Shown: positions 34,236 through 43,249 of the stretch, in pieces
Layout: every line of letters begins with the position of its first letter
Numbering within the stretch: the stretch's first letter is position 1
NCBI GenBank assembly: GCA_965220645.1
Contig: OZ244836.1
Location: 1,054,001 to 1,118,000 of the forward strand
Length of the DNA stretch: 64,000 bases
Direction of reading: 5' to 3'
Source of the DNA: Aldehydirespirator sp965220645
GTDB lineage: Bacteria; Actinomycetota; Acidimicrobiia; Acidimicrobiales; Aldehydirespiratoraceae
Translations under genes and position numbers: made by a program
The notes under the pieces: generated by a model
What the model saw: the letters and a program-made list of their open reading frames with translations, nothing else
Databases searched by the model: none
What the model was told of the DNA's origin: nothing

Positions 34236-35945
34236 TCAGGATCCTTGCTGGCGGCGCTTCTGGATGTTGGCCCACTCGTCTCTGAGGCCGACCGTGCGAT
34301 GGAACAGCAGGGGCGTGTCGGGGTCGTGGGCGAAGTAGCCGAGGCGCTCGAACTGCACCACATCGCCGGGCTCGGCACGGGCCAGCACCGGCTCCAGTTT
34401 GGCGCCGGTGATCAGCTCCCGTGAGGCGGGGTTGTAGGACTCCAGCGGGTCGCGGCCGTCGGCGCCGGGGACGGGGTCGGTGAACAGCCGGTCGTACAGC
34501 GCCACCGTGGCGTCCACGGCGTGGTCGGCCGAGACCCAGTGGATGGTGGCCCGCACCTTGCGCCCGTCGGGGGCCTGCCCGCCGCCGGTCTCGGGGTCGT
34601 AGGTGCAGCGCAGCCGCACGACCTCGCCGCCTGAGTCGGTCTCCACGTCGTTGCAGCGCAGGAAGTAGCCGGCCCTCAGGCGGACCTCGCGGCCCGGGGC
34701 CAGGCGATAGAACTTGCGGGGCGGGTCGAGCATGAAGTCGTCGCGCTCGATCCACAGCCGGCCCGAGAACGGCACCACCCGCGCGCCCGCCGAAGGATCC
34801 TCGGGGTTGTTCACGGCGCGGCGGGGCTCCACATGGCCCTCAGGCCAGTTGTCGATCACCACCTCCAGGGGTCGCAGCACGGCCATGCGTCGCAGCGTCC
34901 ACCGGTTGTGGTGGGTCCGCACGAAGGACTCCAGCAACTCGATCTCGTGGACGCCGTTGACCCGGGCCACTCCGATGTGGGCGCAGAACTCCCTGATCGC
35001 CTCGGGCGGGTAGCCCCGTCGGCGCAGGCCCCGCAGCGTGGGCAGGCGCGGATCATCCCAGCCGTCCACCAGCCCGTCGGAGATGAGGGCGCTCAGCTTC
35101 CGCTTGGACGTGACAGTGTGGGTGAGGTTTAGGCGGGCGAACTCGTACTGCTGAGGCTGGTCGCCCGGCAGGGGCAGATGACCGAGATACCAGTCGTAGA
35201 GCTGCCGGTGGGCGTCGAACTCCAGCGAGCACAGCGAATGGGTCACGCCCTCAATGGCGTCGCTCTGGCCGTGGGCCCAGTCGTAGGTGGGATAGATGCA
35301 CCAGGCGTCGCCGGTGCGGAAGTGGGCGGTGTGGCGGATCCGGTACATGACCGGGTCTCGCATCAGCATGTTGGGGTGGGCCATGTCGATCTTGGCCCGC
35401 AGGACCTTGGAGCCGTCGCCGAAGCGCCCCGCCCGCATGTCGCGCAGCAGGCTCAGGTTCTCCTCCACGGAGCGGTTCCGGCAGGGGCCGTCGGTGCCGG
35501 GAGTGCTGAAGTCGCCCCGGGTGGCCGAGATGGTCTCGGCGTCCTGATCGTCGACATACGCCAGCCCCTCGCGCACCAGGTGCTCAGCCCACGAATACAG
35601 CTGCTTGAAGTAGTCGGAGGCATACACGGCCCGCCCGTCGGGTTCGAAGCCGAGCCAGGCGATGTCGCCGGCGATCGCTTCGGCGTAGGCGGCGTCCTCG
35701 CCCTCGGGGTTGGTGTCGTCGAAGCGCAACCGGCAGGCGCCCTCGTTCTCGCGAGCCACGTCGAAGTTGAGGCACACCGCCTTGGCGTGGCCGATGTGCA
35801 GGAACCCGTTGGGCTCGGGCGGGAAGCGGGTCTGCACCCGGCCGCCGTACGTCCCGGCCGCGTTGTCGGTCCGCACCTGCGCCCGGATGAAGTCCAGCGG
35901 CCTGGCGGTGCCTACGCCGGCTCCGTCGTCGGGCACTTCGGGCAT
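34236..35945 (-). CDS. glnS: Glutaminyl-tRNA synthetase
   Basis: Charges tRNA-Gln directly with glutamine. The 569-residue class Ib synthetase has PEPNGFLHIGHAKAV (HIGH at 50-53), FDDTNPEGED, YPTYDWAHGQSDAIEGVTHSLCSLEF, the KMSKS-equivalent TSKRKLS (279-285) and a two-barrel anticodon-binding C-terminus. Length and the THSLC motif separate it from GluRS. ATG at 35945 is chosen; the LLM gene stop is one base upstream, so the two are likely cotranscribed. Most actinobacteria lack GlnRS and use GatCAB, which makes this gene notable. Confidence 0.95.
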   Translation of the reverse strand: MPEVPDDGAGVGTARPLDFIRAQVRTDNAAGTYGGRVQTRFPPEPNGFLHIGHAKAVCLNFDVARENEGACRLRFDDTNPEGEDAAYAEAIAGDIAWLGFEPDGRAVYASDYFKQLYSWAEHLVREGLAYVDDQDAETISATRGDFSTPGTDGPCRNRSVEENLSLLRDMRAGRFGDGSKVLRAKIDMAHPNMLMRDPVMYRIRHTAHFRTGDAWCIYPTYDWAHGQSDAIEGVTHSLCSLEFDAHRQLYDWYLGHLPLPGDQPQQYEFARLNLTHTVTSKRKLSALISDGLVDGWDDPRLPTLRGLRRRGYPPEAIREFCAHIGVARVNGVHEIELLESFVRTHHNRWTLRRMAVLRPLEVVIDNWPEGHVEPRRAVNNPEDPSAGARVVPFSGRLWIERDDFMLDPPRKFYRLAPGREVRLRAGYFLRCNDVETDSGGEVVRLRCTYDPETGGGQAPDGRKVRATIHWVSADHAVDATVALYDRLFTDPVPGADGRDPLESYNPASRELITGAKLEPVLARAEPGDVVQFERLGYFAHDPDTPLLFHRTVGLRDEWANIQKRRQQGS

Positions 35946-35946
35946 G

Positions 35947-36846
35947 TCAGCCCAACAGGACGGGGGCCAGGATCCTCCAGCCCTCCGCGGTCGCTTCGAG
36001 GTCATCGGCGAGGACCTGCACGCTCACATGGTCAGCGCCCGCGTCGAAGTGCTCCCGGACGCGTGAGGCGATCTGCTCGGGGGTTCCCCAGGCCACGATC
36101 GCATCGACCAGACGGTCCGACGGCCCGCCGCCGGGTTCGCCGTCGATGTCGGACTGCTCGAAGCCGAGGCGCCGCAGGTTGTTGGTGTAGTTGGGGAGTC
36201 GTAGATACAGCGCCATGTTCTTGCGGGCCAGCGAGCGTGCCACGGCTGGATCGGTGTCGAGTACGACCATCTGCTCGGGATAGAGCGCCGCCTCGGGATC
36301 CATGATCTGGCGGGCGACAACAGTGTGCTCAGGCGGCACGAAGTACGGATGTGCTCCCGCGGTGGCCTCCGCCGACAGCTGGAGCATTCTGGGGCCGAGC
36401 GCGGCCAGCACGATCTCGGGCAATTCTTGGGGGCCGTGAGCGAAGAAGGGTGCCTCGCTCATCCGGGCCAGGTACTGGCGCATGTAGCTGAGGGGCCGGG
36501 AGTAGTCGTGCTTGCGGATGTCTTGAACCAGCTGCTGAGAGCTGACTCCGATGCCCAGCAGGAAGCGTCCCGGAAAGGCCTCCTCGACGGTGCGCTGGGC
36601 GTTGGCCATCGTCATCGGGTCGCGGGCGTAGATGTTGGCGATACCGGTGGCGACCTTGATGGAGGAGGTGCCCTGAAGCAGGAGCGCGGCCACCACGAAC
36701 GGATCCCGCCCGACGATCTCTGGGAACCAGATCGCTCCGTAGCCCAACTCCTGTATCTCGTCTGCGAGCTCCACAGCCCGCGATGAGGGCACTGTGTCCA
36801 GAATCCCCGTCCAGACTCCGATCCGTCCGACATCGATGTCGCCCAT
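35947..36846 (-). CDS. LLM-class (F420-dependent type) oxidoreductase
   Basis: A luciferase-like TIM-barrel protein of 299 residues, a family that in actinobacteria generally uses coenzyme F420 (some members use FMN). It has GYGAIWFPEIVGRDPFV, VATGIANIYARDPMTMA, GRFLLGIGVS and DAGADHVSVQV near the C-terminus. The substrate is unknown. ATG at 36846 is chosen over one five codons upstream. It lies directly upstream of glnS with a one-base gap, without an obvious functional link. Confidence 0.85.
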   Translation of the reverse strand: MGDIDVGRIGVWTGILDTVPSSRAVELADEIQELGYGAIWFPEIVGRDPFVVAALLLQGTSSIKVATGIANIYARDPMTMANAQRTVEEAFPGRFLLGIGVSSQQLVQDIRKHDYSRPLSYMRQYLARMSEAPFFAHGPQELPEIVLAALGPRMLQLSAEATAGAHPYFVPPEHTVVARQIMDPEAALYPEQMVVLDTDPAVARSLARKNMALYLRLPNYTNNLRRLGFEQSDIDGEPGGGPSDRLVDAIVAWGTPEQIASRVREHFDAGADHVSVQVLADDLEATAEGWRILAPVLLG

Positions 36847-36870
36847 GCTCACGGGCGGCAACCTACCGCT

Positions 36871-37038
36871 TCAGCCGAGCAGCGCTTCAAGCATCTCGTC
36901 GACGGTGGTGCCGGACGTGTCCTTGAAGGCTCCGAGCCGCTGGTAGGTGTCGCCGGCGGCCACGGTCGCGCCCATGGCGCCCGGGTGCAGGACCCCGGTG
37001 ACGGCATCGTTGTAACGCGCCGCCTCGGAGTGCGTCAC
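36871..37038 (-). pseudogene. Remnant of a 6PGDH-like NAD(P)-binding dehydrogenase
   Basis: A 55-codon frame whose first half (DAVTGVLHPGAMGATVAA) looks like the extreme N-terminus of 6-phosphogluconate-dehydrogenase-like proteins, with the GxxHPGxMG nucleotide-binding loop. Its second half (TYQRLGAFKDTSGTTVDEML) looks like their extreme C-terminus. The roughly 230 residues expected between are absent, giving an in-frame fusion. Its GTG overlaps the livF stop as GTGA, so it was probably a coupled last gene of the liv operon before the deletion. It could be expressed as a short peptide. Confidence 0.55.
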
Positions 37039-37784
37039 GTGTCGGTTTGGCCTAGGTAGGAGGCTCTCAGCTCGGGGTGGGCCAGCAGGTTGTCGGCGGT
37101 GTCGTCGAGGACGACTCGGCCGGTTTGGAGCACCCAGCCCCGGTCGGCGATGGACAGGGCCATGTTGGCGTTCTGCTCCACCATGAACACTGTCAGGCCG
37201 CCCTCGTGTATCTGCTGGATCAACTCGAAGTTCTGCTGCACCAGCGCGGGGGCCAGGCCCATGGAGGGTTCGTCCATGAGCAGCACTCGGGGTTTGGCCA
37301 TCAGGGCGCGGCCCATGGCCACCATCTGCTGCTCGCCACCCGACAATGTCCCCGCCTTTTGGCTGAGGCGTTCTTTGACTCTGGGGAACAACTCGAACAC
37401 CCGCTCCAAGTCAGCCGCGATCCCGTCGCTATCGGAGCGCAGGTAGGCGCCCAGCTCCAGGTTCTCGCGCACGGACAGGCGTTTGAACAGGCGACGGTTC
37501 TCCGGGACCATGGTGACGCCGCGGGCGACCCGGTAGCTGATGGGCTTGTCGTTGACCACTTCGCCGTCGAGGACAACCTCGCCGGAGGTGGGTTTGAGCA
37601 TGCCGAGCAGCGCCTTGAGGGTGGTGGACTTGCCGCTGGCGTTGCCCCCCAGCAGGCAGACCATCTCGCCCGCGTAGATCGACAGGTCCACATCGCGCAG
37701 GGCGTGCACCGCGCCGTAGTGGGCGTTGACTGCGCGCATCTCCAGCAGCGGAGTGCTGGTGGTGGCTCCGTCGGCGCTCATCAT
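37035..37784 (-). CDS. livF: Branched-chain amino acid ABC transporter ATPase LivF
   Basis: One of two ATPases of a LIV-type importer. The 249-residue protein has Walker A GGNASGKST (a variant of GPNGAGKST), Q-loop region MVPENRRLF, signature LSGGEQQ, Walker B VLLMDEP followed by SMGLAP typical of LivF, and switch His replaced by Gln in VEQN, as usual for LivF. Start is ATG at 37784 or 37781, within an 18-bp direct repeat shared with the end of livG. Substrates of this importer class also include amides, urea and aromatic acids. Confidence 0.92.
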   Translation of the reverse strand: MMSADGATTSTPLLEMRAVNAHYGAVHALRDVDLSIYAGEMVCLLGGNASGKSTTLKALLGMLKPTSGEVVLDGEVVNDKPISYRVARGVTMVPENRRLFKRLSVRENLELGAYLRSDSDGIAADLERVFELFPRVKERLSQKAGTLSGGEQQMVAMGRALMAKPRVLLMDEPSMGLAPALVQQNFELIQQIHEGGLTVFMVEQNANMALSIADRGWVLQTGRVVLDDTADNLLAHPELRASYLGQTDT

Positions 37785-37830
37785 GCGTCGGCGCCGCTCG
37801 CGGGCCAGGAGTTCATCATGCGTCGGCGCC
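37778..37830 (-). repeat. 18-bp direct repeat at the livG/livF junction
   Basis: tcatcatgcgtcggcgcc occurs exactly at 37778-37795 and 37813-37830. One copy includes the livF start codons and the other contains the livG stop and last codons. It appears to be a short duplication with a 35-bp period. Confidence 0.9.
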
Positions 37831-38625
37831 TTGGCCGAGGTAGGCCTCGATGACTCTGGGGTCGTTGGAGACTTCGGCGTAGTCGCCTTCGGCGATCTTG
37901 GTGCCGTGGTCGAGCACCACCACGCGGTCCGACACCTCGCGCACGACTTCCATGTGGTGTTCGATGACGACTATGGCGAAGCCCCACTCGTCGCGCAGGC
38001 GTGCGATCATCCCGGTGAGCTCCCGCGACTCGACGGGGTTCATGCCCGCCACGGGCTCGTCGAGCAGGATCAGTTTCGGTTGGGTGGCCATGGCCCGGGC
38101 GATCTCGAGGCGGCGCCGGTTGGCGTACGAGAGTGTGAACGCCGGCTGATCGAATCGGTATCCCACCAGGCGGGATCCGAAGAAGCTGAGGACCTCCTCG
38201 GCTCGCTGGCGGATCTCGGCCTCCTCGCGCCTGAACGAGGGCGTGTAGAACAAGGCGCCGAAGGCGTGTTGGCGGGTGCGGCAGTGCTGGGAGACCATGA
38301 CGTTCTCGAGCACGGTCATGTTGGCGAAGAGCCGCACGTTCTGGAAGGTGCGGGCGATGCCTTGGGCGGTGACCCGGTTGGGCTCCAGGCCCAGCAGCGA
38401 CTCGCCTTCGAAGAGAATGTCGCCGTCTGAGACTTCGACGGTGGCGGTGATGGCGTTGAACAGAGTTGTCTTGCCCGCGCCGTTGGGGCCGATCACCGAC
38501 ACGATCTCGCCGTCGTGGACCTCGAGGTCCAACCCGTCGAGGGCGTGCAGCCCGCCGAAGTCGACGCTGAGCTTGCGGGTCTGCAACAGCGGCCGGCCTT
38601 CGGATGCGGTGGCGTTGGCGGTCAT
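37816..38625 (-). CDS. livG: Branched-chain amino acid ABC transporter ATPase LivG
   Basis: The second ATPase of the LIV-type importer. The 269-residue protein has Walker A GPNGAGKTT, the LivG-type ARTFQNVRLF after the Q-loop, signature LSYANRRRLEIARA (a diverged LSYGxQR), Walker B LILLDEPVAGMNP and switch His in IEHHMEVV. It overlaps livM by 4 nt at its start. The livF start lies 31 bases after its stop. Confidence 0.93.
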   Translation of the reverse strand: MTANATASEGRPLLQTRKLSVDFGGLHALDGLDLEVHDGEIVSVIGPNGAGKTTLFNAITATVEVSDGDILFEGESLLGLEPNRVTAQGIARTFQNVRLFANMTVLENVMVSQHCRTRQHAFGALFYTPSFRREEAEIRQRAEEVLSFFGSRLVGYRFDQPAFTLSYANRRRLEIARAMATQPKLILLDEPVAGMNPVESRELTGMIARLRDEWGFAIVVIEHHMEVVREVSDRVVVLDHGTKIAEGDYAEVSNDPRVIEAYLGQGADA

Positions 38626-40439
38626 GTCGCGGTTGCGGCGTGGGTGCCGCGGTGCTCGTCGTCGTCTTCGACTTGGCCTTTGAGCCAGGCGTCTTGGGCC
38701 ATCTCTTGTTGGTGGAGCTCACGGGATCGGCGCACGCTGGGTATAAGGCCTTCTGGTCGGGCCAGCATCATCCAGATCAACAGGGCCCCATATATCAGCA
38801 GCTTGAACTCTGAGAACTCGGCCAACAGGCCGGGTTGTTTGGGTCCACCCAAGACGCCGATGAGCACCGCTGAGCCGGCGATCACCCCGACGATGCTACC
38901 CATCCCGCCGAAGATCACCACCACCAAGATCACGATCGACACCAGGATCAGGAAGCTGTTGGGGAACACCGACCCGACCTTGGCTGAGAAGATCGCTCCG
39001 CTGAACGATCCCAGCACCGCGCCCACCACAAACGCCAGCAACTTGACGTTGACGGTGTTGATGCCCATGGCCTCAGCGACGGTCTCGTCCTCGCGAACGG
39101 CCATCCAGGCCCGCCCCAGCCGGGACCGTTCCAGGCGCCACGAGACATATATGGCGATGGCGCAAAAGGCCAGCACCAGATAGAAGACACGGCGCGGGTC
39201 GGTGCCCGCCACGTCGGTGAGCCCGAAGATCCCCGCTCCGGGGATCTTGGTGATGCCCTGGGCTCCGCCGAACCAGCCCGACAGCCAGTCCGACAAGAAG
39301 ATCAGCCGGATGATCTCACCGAACCCCAACGTGACGATGGCCAGGTAGTCGCCGCGCATGCGGATCACCGGCGCGCCGATGAACAACCCGACCAGACCAG
39401 TGACCACCACCACCACGATGAGAGCCACCAGCCACGGCAGCTCCGGGTTGATCCTCGGGGAGGTGGCGGCGGTGAGCACCGCCGCGGTGTAGCTGCCCAC
39501 CGCGAAGAACGCCACATAGCCCAGATCCAAGATGCCCGCCAGCCCGACCACCACATTGAGACCCAGCGCCAGCAGCACGAACAGCCCGACATTGGCCAGA
39601 AGCTCGTTGGTCAACTTGCCCGCAAAGAGTGGCAAGATCACCAACGCTGCAGCGGTCAGGGCAATGAGTGCCAGGTTGGTGCGAGTGCGCTGAGTGCCCT
39701 CCAGCGTGGCGATGTGGTTCCGAGCCTGGCGGACCCGTCCTCGCCCGAGCACGGCCAGCAGTCCCGAACCAGCCGCGAGACCCAGAGCGCTGGTCCAGTT
39801 GAGCCCTCCCCGGCGGGCGTAGAGCCGATCCGTCAGCGCCTCCAACCTCATGCCCTCAGCCAGATCAACGACCAGCGGCTCCAACACCGCGGCACCCCCG
39901 ACCGCCAAAGCCATGGTCACCACCGCCCGACGCCAAGCAGGACCCAACAACCGCAAACCTCCAGCCGCCGCGCCGATCGCTGCGCCGATCAACAGCCAGA
40001 TGACCACCGCGAACCATGTGGCGTTGCCGAAGGCGAGCAAGTCCGCAAGCATCGGGCTCCAATTCACGAGCGGCTCGCGCAGATCGAAGTTCGCCAACAG
40101 CACCGCCAGCAGCGACAGCCCGCCACCGGCGAGGGCACCGCATGCTGCGCCGCCAACCACCTCATGGGCTCCGGCTGCGTAGGTCGGCATGCCTTCGCGC
40201 TTGATCTGATATCCCACACGATGCCCCGCCGCGAACGGCACAATCAGCAGGGTCAGGTAACCCAGACTCAATACCGGTTTCACGACCACGCGCTCATCGA
40301 GTCGCACCGGCATGTTCGACAACGCGATGAACACCTGGGCAAACGCACCCACCGCGCCCATGCGCACCAGCCGCCGCCAGTCATGAGCCCACACGGGCCG
40401 CGACGGAGCCAACTCGATGGGCGCGGCGGTGGCGGTCAT
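38622..40439 (-). CDS. livM: LivM permease with long N-terminal membrane extension
   Basis: Permease subunit of the importer, 605 residues against about 300-400 usually. The LivM core occupies roughly 255-575 (ALGLNVVVGLAGILDLGYVAFFAVGSY, MRGDYLAIVTLGFGEIIRL, RLGRAWMAVREDE, GGMGSIVGVIAGS). The first about 250 residues contain about six extra hydrophobic segments (about 29-45, 56-72, 91-115, 133-158, 172-190, 216-232) with no family I recognise. A charged cytoplasmic tail ends the protein. It overlaps livH and livG by 4 nt each, so the reading frame is operonic and not an artefact. Confidence 0.92.
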   Translation of the reverse strand: MTATAAPIELAPSRPVWAHDWRRLVRMGAVGAFAQVFIALSNMPVRLDERVVVKPVLSLGYLTLLIVPFAAGHRVGYQIKREGMPTYAAGAHEVVGGAACGALAGGGLSLLAVLLANFDLREPLVNWSPMLADLLAFGNATWFAVVIWLLIGAAIGAAAGGLRLLGPAWRRAVVTMALAVGGAAVLEPLVVDLAEGMRLEALTDRLYARRGGLNWTSALGLAAGSGLLAVLGRGRVRQARNHIATLEGTQRTRTNLALIALTAAALVILPLFAGKLTNELLANVGLFVLLALGLNVVVGLAGILDLGYVAFFAVGSYTAAVLTAATSPRINPELPWLVALIVVVVVTGLVGLFIGAPVIRMRGDYLAIVTLGFGEIIRLIFLSDWLSGWFGGAQGITKIPGAGIFGLTDVAGTDPRRVFYLVLAFCAIAIYVSWRLERSRLGRAWMAVREDETVAEAMGINTVNVKLLAFVVGAVLGSFSGAIFSAKVGSVFPNSFLILVSIVILVVVIFGGMGSIVGVIAGSAVLIGVLGGPKQPGLLAEFSEFKLLIYGALLIWMMLARPEGLIPSVRRSRELHQQEMAQDAWLKGQVEDDDEHRGTHAATAT

Positions 40440-41557
40440 GCGCGGTCCTCACCAGGGAGGCGCTCGCCGAAGATTCCCGCGGGTTTCAACAGCAGCACGC
40501 CGATGAGCACCGCGAACGCCACCGCGTCACGTAGCTGGGACACGCCACTCACCCCGAGGGGTTCCAGGATCAGCAGCGGACCCACCGACTCGGCCACACC
40601 GATCGACAGGCCGCCGGCCATGGCGCCACCGAGATGGCCGATGCCTCCCACCACTGCCGCGCTGAACGCCTTGATGCCGGGCAGGAAGCCGGTGGAGTGG
40701 ATCACGCTGCGGAACAAGATCCCCCACAAGATCCCGGCCATCCCGGCCATGGCTCCGCCCACCGCGAAGACTTTGACGATGGTGCGATTCACATCGATAC
40801 CCATCAACGCGGCGATCTCAGAGTCCTCGGCCACCGCCCGCATGGCTTTGCCGGTCTTGGTGTGCTCCACCAGGTACCACAGCACCCCCATCGACACCGC
40901 GGCCACCACCATCACCAAGATCTTGGCCCCCTCTATCTGGATGAACGTGTGCTTGTCCTTGACCCAATCAGGCACATCCGGGTACGCCTTCGCGGCGGGG
41001 CCCAACAGCACAATCGACGCGTTCTGGATGAAGAACGACACCCCGATCGACGTAATCAGCGGTATCAGCCGCGGCGAGCCTCGCAGCGGCCGGTAGGCGA
41101 CGCGCTCCATGATGACTGCGGTCAAAGTGCACACGATCATCGACACGATCACAATGAAGATCAAAGACCCGATGAAGTTGCTCTCCCAAAGCCCGGCATC
41201 CGCGAGCTTGTTGGAAGTGATCATCCCGGTCATGGCGCCCACCATGAACACCTCGCCGTGCGCGAAGTTGATGAACCCCAGCACGCCATACACCATCGAG
41301 TAGCCCAACGCGATCAGCCCGTACATGCAGCCCTGGGCCACCCCGGAGATGACAAGTCCGCGGAACTGGGCGCCGGTGAGACCCGTCGCATCCGGGTTGG
41401 CCCACCGCGCAAAGGGATTGTCGGTGTCGATCTCCTGCCAAATGAACGCCAGCAGCCCCACGGCAATCACCGTCAAGGCCGCCACCCGCAGGAAAGTCAG
41501 AAACCAATCGACTCCGGTGCGCGGCGCCCCGCGTCGAGCCCCACTCGTTCGGATCAC
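40436..41557 (-). CDS. livH: LivH-type permease
   Basis: First gene of the livHMGF block, a 373-residue permease with a LivH core: GVAQGCMYGLIALGYSMVYGVLGFINFAHGEVFM, ERVAYRPLRGSPRL, TKTGKAMRAVAED and VVGGIGHLGGAMAGG. An N-terminal segment of about 60 residues with one extra hydrophobic helix (about 18-38) precedes the core. GTG at 41557 is chosen because the frame upstream runs antisense through the ThDP-enzyme gene. The binding protein is probably the LivK-like gene at 46307. Confidence 0.92.
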   Translation of the reverse strand: MIRTSGARRGAPRTGVDWFLTFLRVAALTVIAVGLLAFIWQEIDTDNPFARWANPDATGLTGAQFRGLVISGVAQGCMYGLIALGYSMVYGVLGFINFAHGEVFMVGAMTGMITSNKLADAGLWESNFIGSLIFIVIVSMIVCTLTAVIMERVAYRPLRGSPRLIPLITSIGVSFFIQNASIVLLGPAAKAYPDVPDWVKDKHTFIQIEGAKILVMVVAAVSMGVLWYLVEHTKTGKAMRAVAEDSEIAALMGIDVNRTIVKVFAVGGAMAGMAGILWGILFRSVIHSTGFLPGIKAFSAAVVGGIGHLGGAMAGGLSIGVAESVGPLLILEPLGVSGVSQLRDAVAFAVLIGVLLLKPAGIFGERLPGEDRA

Positions 41558-41573
41558 CGCAGCGATCCTAGTG

Positions 41574-43214
41574 TCAGCGCCGGAGGCGGAGGAGGGGCCA
41601 CGGGTCGGGCTCGTCGGAGATGTCCACCACCACCATCGATGGTCCGGGATGGGCCAACGAAGCCTCAAGCACCCTCGACAGCGCCTTGGGGCCGTCAGCT
41701 CGGTCGGTGCGCACGCCGAGGCTCTCCCCGAACGCGATCCAGTCGGGGTTGCGAAGCGCCGAGGCGATGGTCCGGTCCGGCCCGAAGCGCTGCCGCTGCA
41801 AACGCTGGACGTTGCCGTAGGCACCGTTGTCGAACAGCAGCACCGTGGTGTTGATCCCGTGCTGGACCGCGGTGGCCAGCTCCGTGGCCGTGAAGAGCAT
41901 CCCGCCGTCGCCGACGATGGTGAGCTGGGCTCGGTCCGGGGCCGCGGCCGCGGCACCGATGCCGTGGGCGACGCCCGCGCCGAGCGTCCCCGCCCCGCCC
42001 GTGGCCAGATAGGTCCGGGGCCGGCGGTGCTCGTAAGCGATGTGGGCGACGAAGGCGACCTGGGTCACGTCCTCGACGATGATCCCGTCGTCGGGCATCA
42101 CCGACCGGATGGCCTTCAGGTAGCTGAGCTGGGGTTCCAGATAGGCGATCCGTTCGAAGTGCCGGGCTCGTACGTCGGCCATCTCGTCCGTGCGGTCGTC
42201 CCGGCGCCGGTTGTGCCGGCCGAGAGCGTCAGCCAGCAACCGGCAGGCCTCGGCGGCGTCGCCGTGAATGCCGACGGTGCCGGTGCCGTACCGGTCGAGC
42301 TCAGCCGCGTCGACATTGATCTGCACGATCCGCTGGCCTTCGCGAACGCCCCACTCGATGTTTGGGAACTCCATGCGGGTGCCGATGCCCACCACCACGT
42401 CGGAGGTGGGCCACAGGTCGCGCCCCATAGTCAGGTAGGCGTGCAGACGGTGGCGGGAGTCGAGCACGCCCAGCCCCATGTGGCGGGCGAACACCGGCGC
42501 CTCCAGCGTCTCGGCCAGCTCCCTCACCGGCTCGGACGCGTCCTGCGCGCCTCCACCGACCATGATCAGCGGACGCTGGGCCTGCCCGACGACTCGGGCG
42601 GCCTCCTCGATCCGCTCGGTGTCAATGGCGGGCCTGGAGGCTCGGGGCGATTCGAGGCCGCCATCGGCCGGCTGACTCCACACGTCGACAGGCACCTCAA
42701 CCGCCACCGGGCGGGGAACACCGGACATCAGCTCGTCGATTGCCTGCTGCCACACGCCGACGGCGTCGATGCCGTTGCCGACGTAGCCCGTGTGCTTGGT
42801 CAGCTGGCGCAGCACTGCGGCAGGATCGGGCAGGTCGTGAAGGATGCCGGTGCTCCGGCCCCGCAACTTCGACGGTACGGCCCCGATCAGGGCCAGCACC
42901 CTGGCGTTGCCCCAGTAGGCGCTGGTCAGCCCGGCCGCGGCGTTGAGCATGCCCGGACCGGGCACCACGCACAGCGCGGCCGGGCGGGCAGTTACCTGGG
43001 CCGCGCCCAGAGCCATGTAGGCCGCGCCCTGCTCGTGCCGGGTCACGACCGGCCTGATGTCGCGGGCGTCGACCAGAGCGTCGAAGAAGTCGTCGTTCTG
43101 CACGCCCGGCAGGCAGAACAGCGTGTCGACCCCCAGCGATCGCAGAGCGGAGACCGCGAGTCCGGCGACGGTCACGGCCCGGCGCGGCGTGCTCTCGGCG
43201 TCGATCGCGGTCAC
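41574..43214 (-). CDS. Thiamine-diphosphate enzyme (acetolactate-synthase-like)
   Basis: A ThDP-dependent enzyme of the acetohydroxyacid synthase/benzoylformate decarboxylase superfamily, 546 residues. The N-terminal domain has the ThDP-activating Glu61 in TRHEQGAAYMA, the middle domain PLIMVGGGAQDAS, and the C-terminal domain the cofactor motif GDGGMLFTATELATAVQHG ending in DNGAYGN. No regulatory subunit is adjacent and the setting is catabolic, so a decarboxylase or oxoacid-carboligase role is as likely as acetolactate synthesis. It lies directly upstream of the liv genes on the same strand. Confidence 0.82.
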   Translation of the reverse strand: MTAIDAESTPRRAVTVAGLAVSALRSLGVDTLFCLPGVQNDDFFDALVDARDIRPVVTRHEQGAAYMALGAAQVTARPAALCVVPGPGMLNAAAGLTSAYWGNARVLALIGAVPSKLRGRSTGILHDLPDPAAVLRQLTKHTGYVGNGIDAVGVWQQAIDELMSGVPRPVAVEVPVDVWSQPADGGLESPRASRPAIDTERIEEAARVVGQAQRPLIMVGGGAQDASEPVRELAETLEAPVFARHMGLGVLDSRHRLHAYLTMGRDLWPTSDVVVGIGTRMEFPNIEWGVREGQRIVQINVDAAELDRYGTGTVGIHGDAAEACRLLADALGRHNRRRDDRTDEMADVRARHFERIAYLEPQLSYLKAIRSVMPDDGIIVEDVTQVAFVAHIAYEHRRPRTYLATGGAGTLGAGVAHGIGAAAAAPDRAQLTIVGDGGMLFTATELATAVQHGINTTVLLFDNGAYGNVQRLQRQRFGPDRTIASALRNPDWIAFGESLGVRTDRADGPKALSRVLEASLAHPGPSMVVVDISDEPDPWPLLRLRR

Positions 43215-43249
43215 GGCTGGCTGGGCTTCGAGCGGAGCTCGATGTCGTT

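Noticed and set aside
41558..41956. N-terminal extension of LivH into the ThDP-enzyme gene
   Set aside because: The extension is antisense to the C-terminus of the ThDP enzyme and lacks membrane segments. GTG 41557 fits better.
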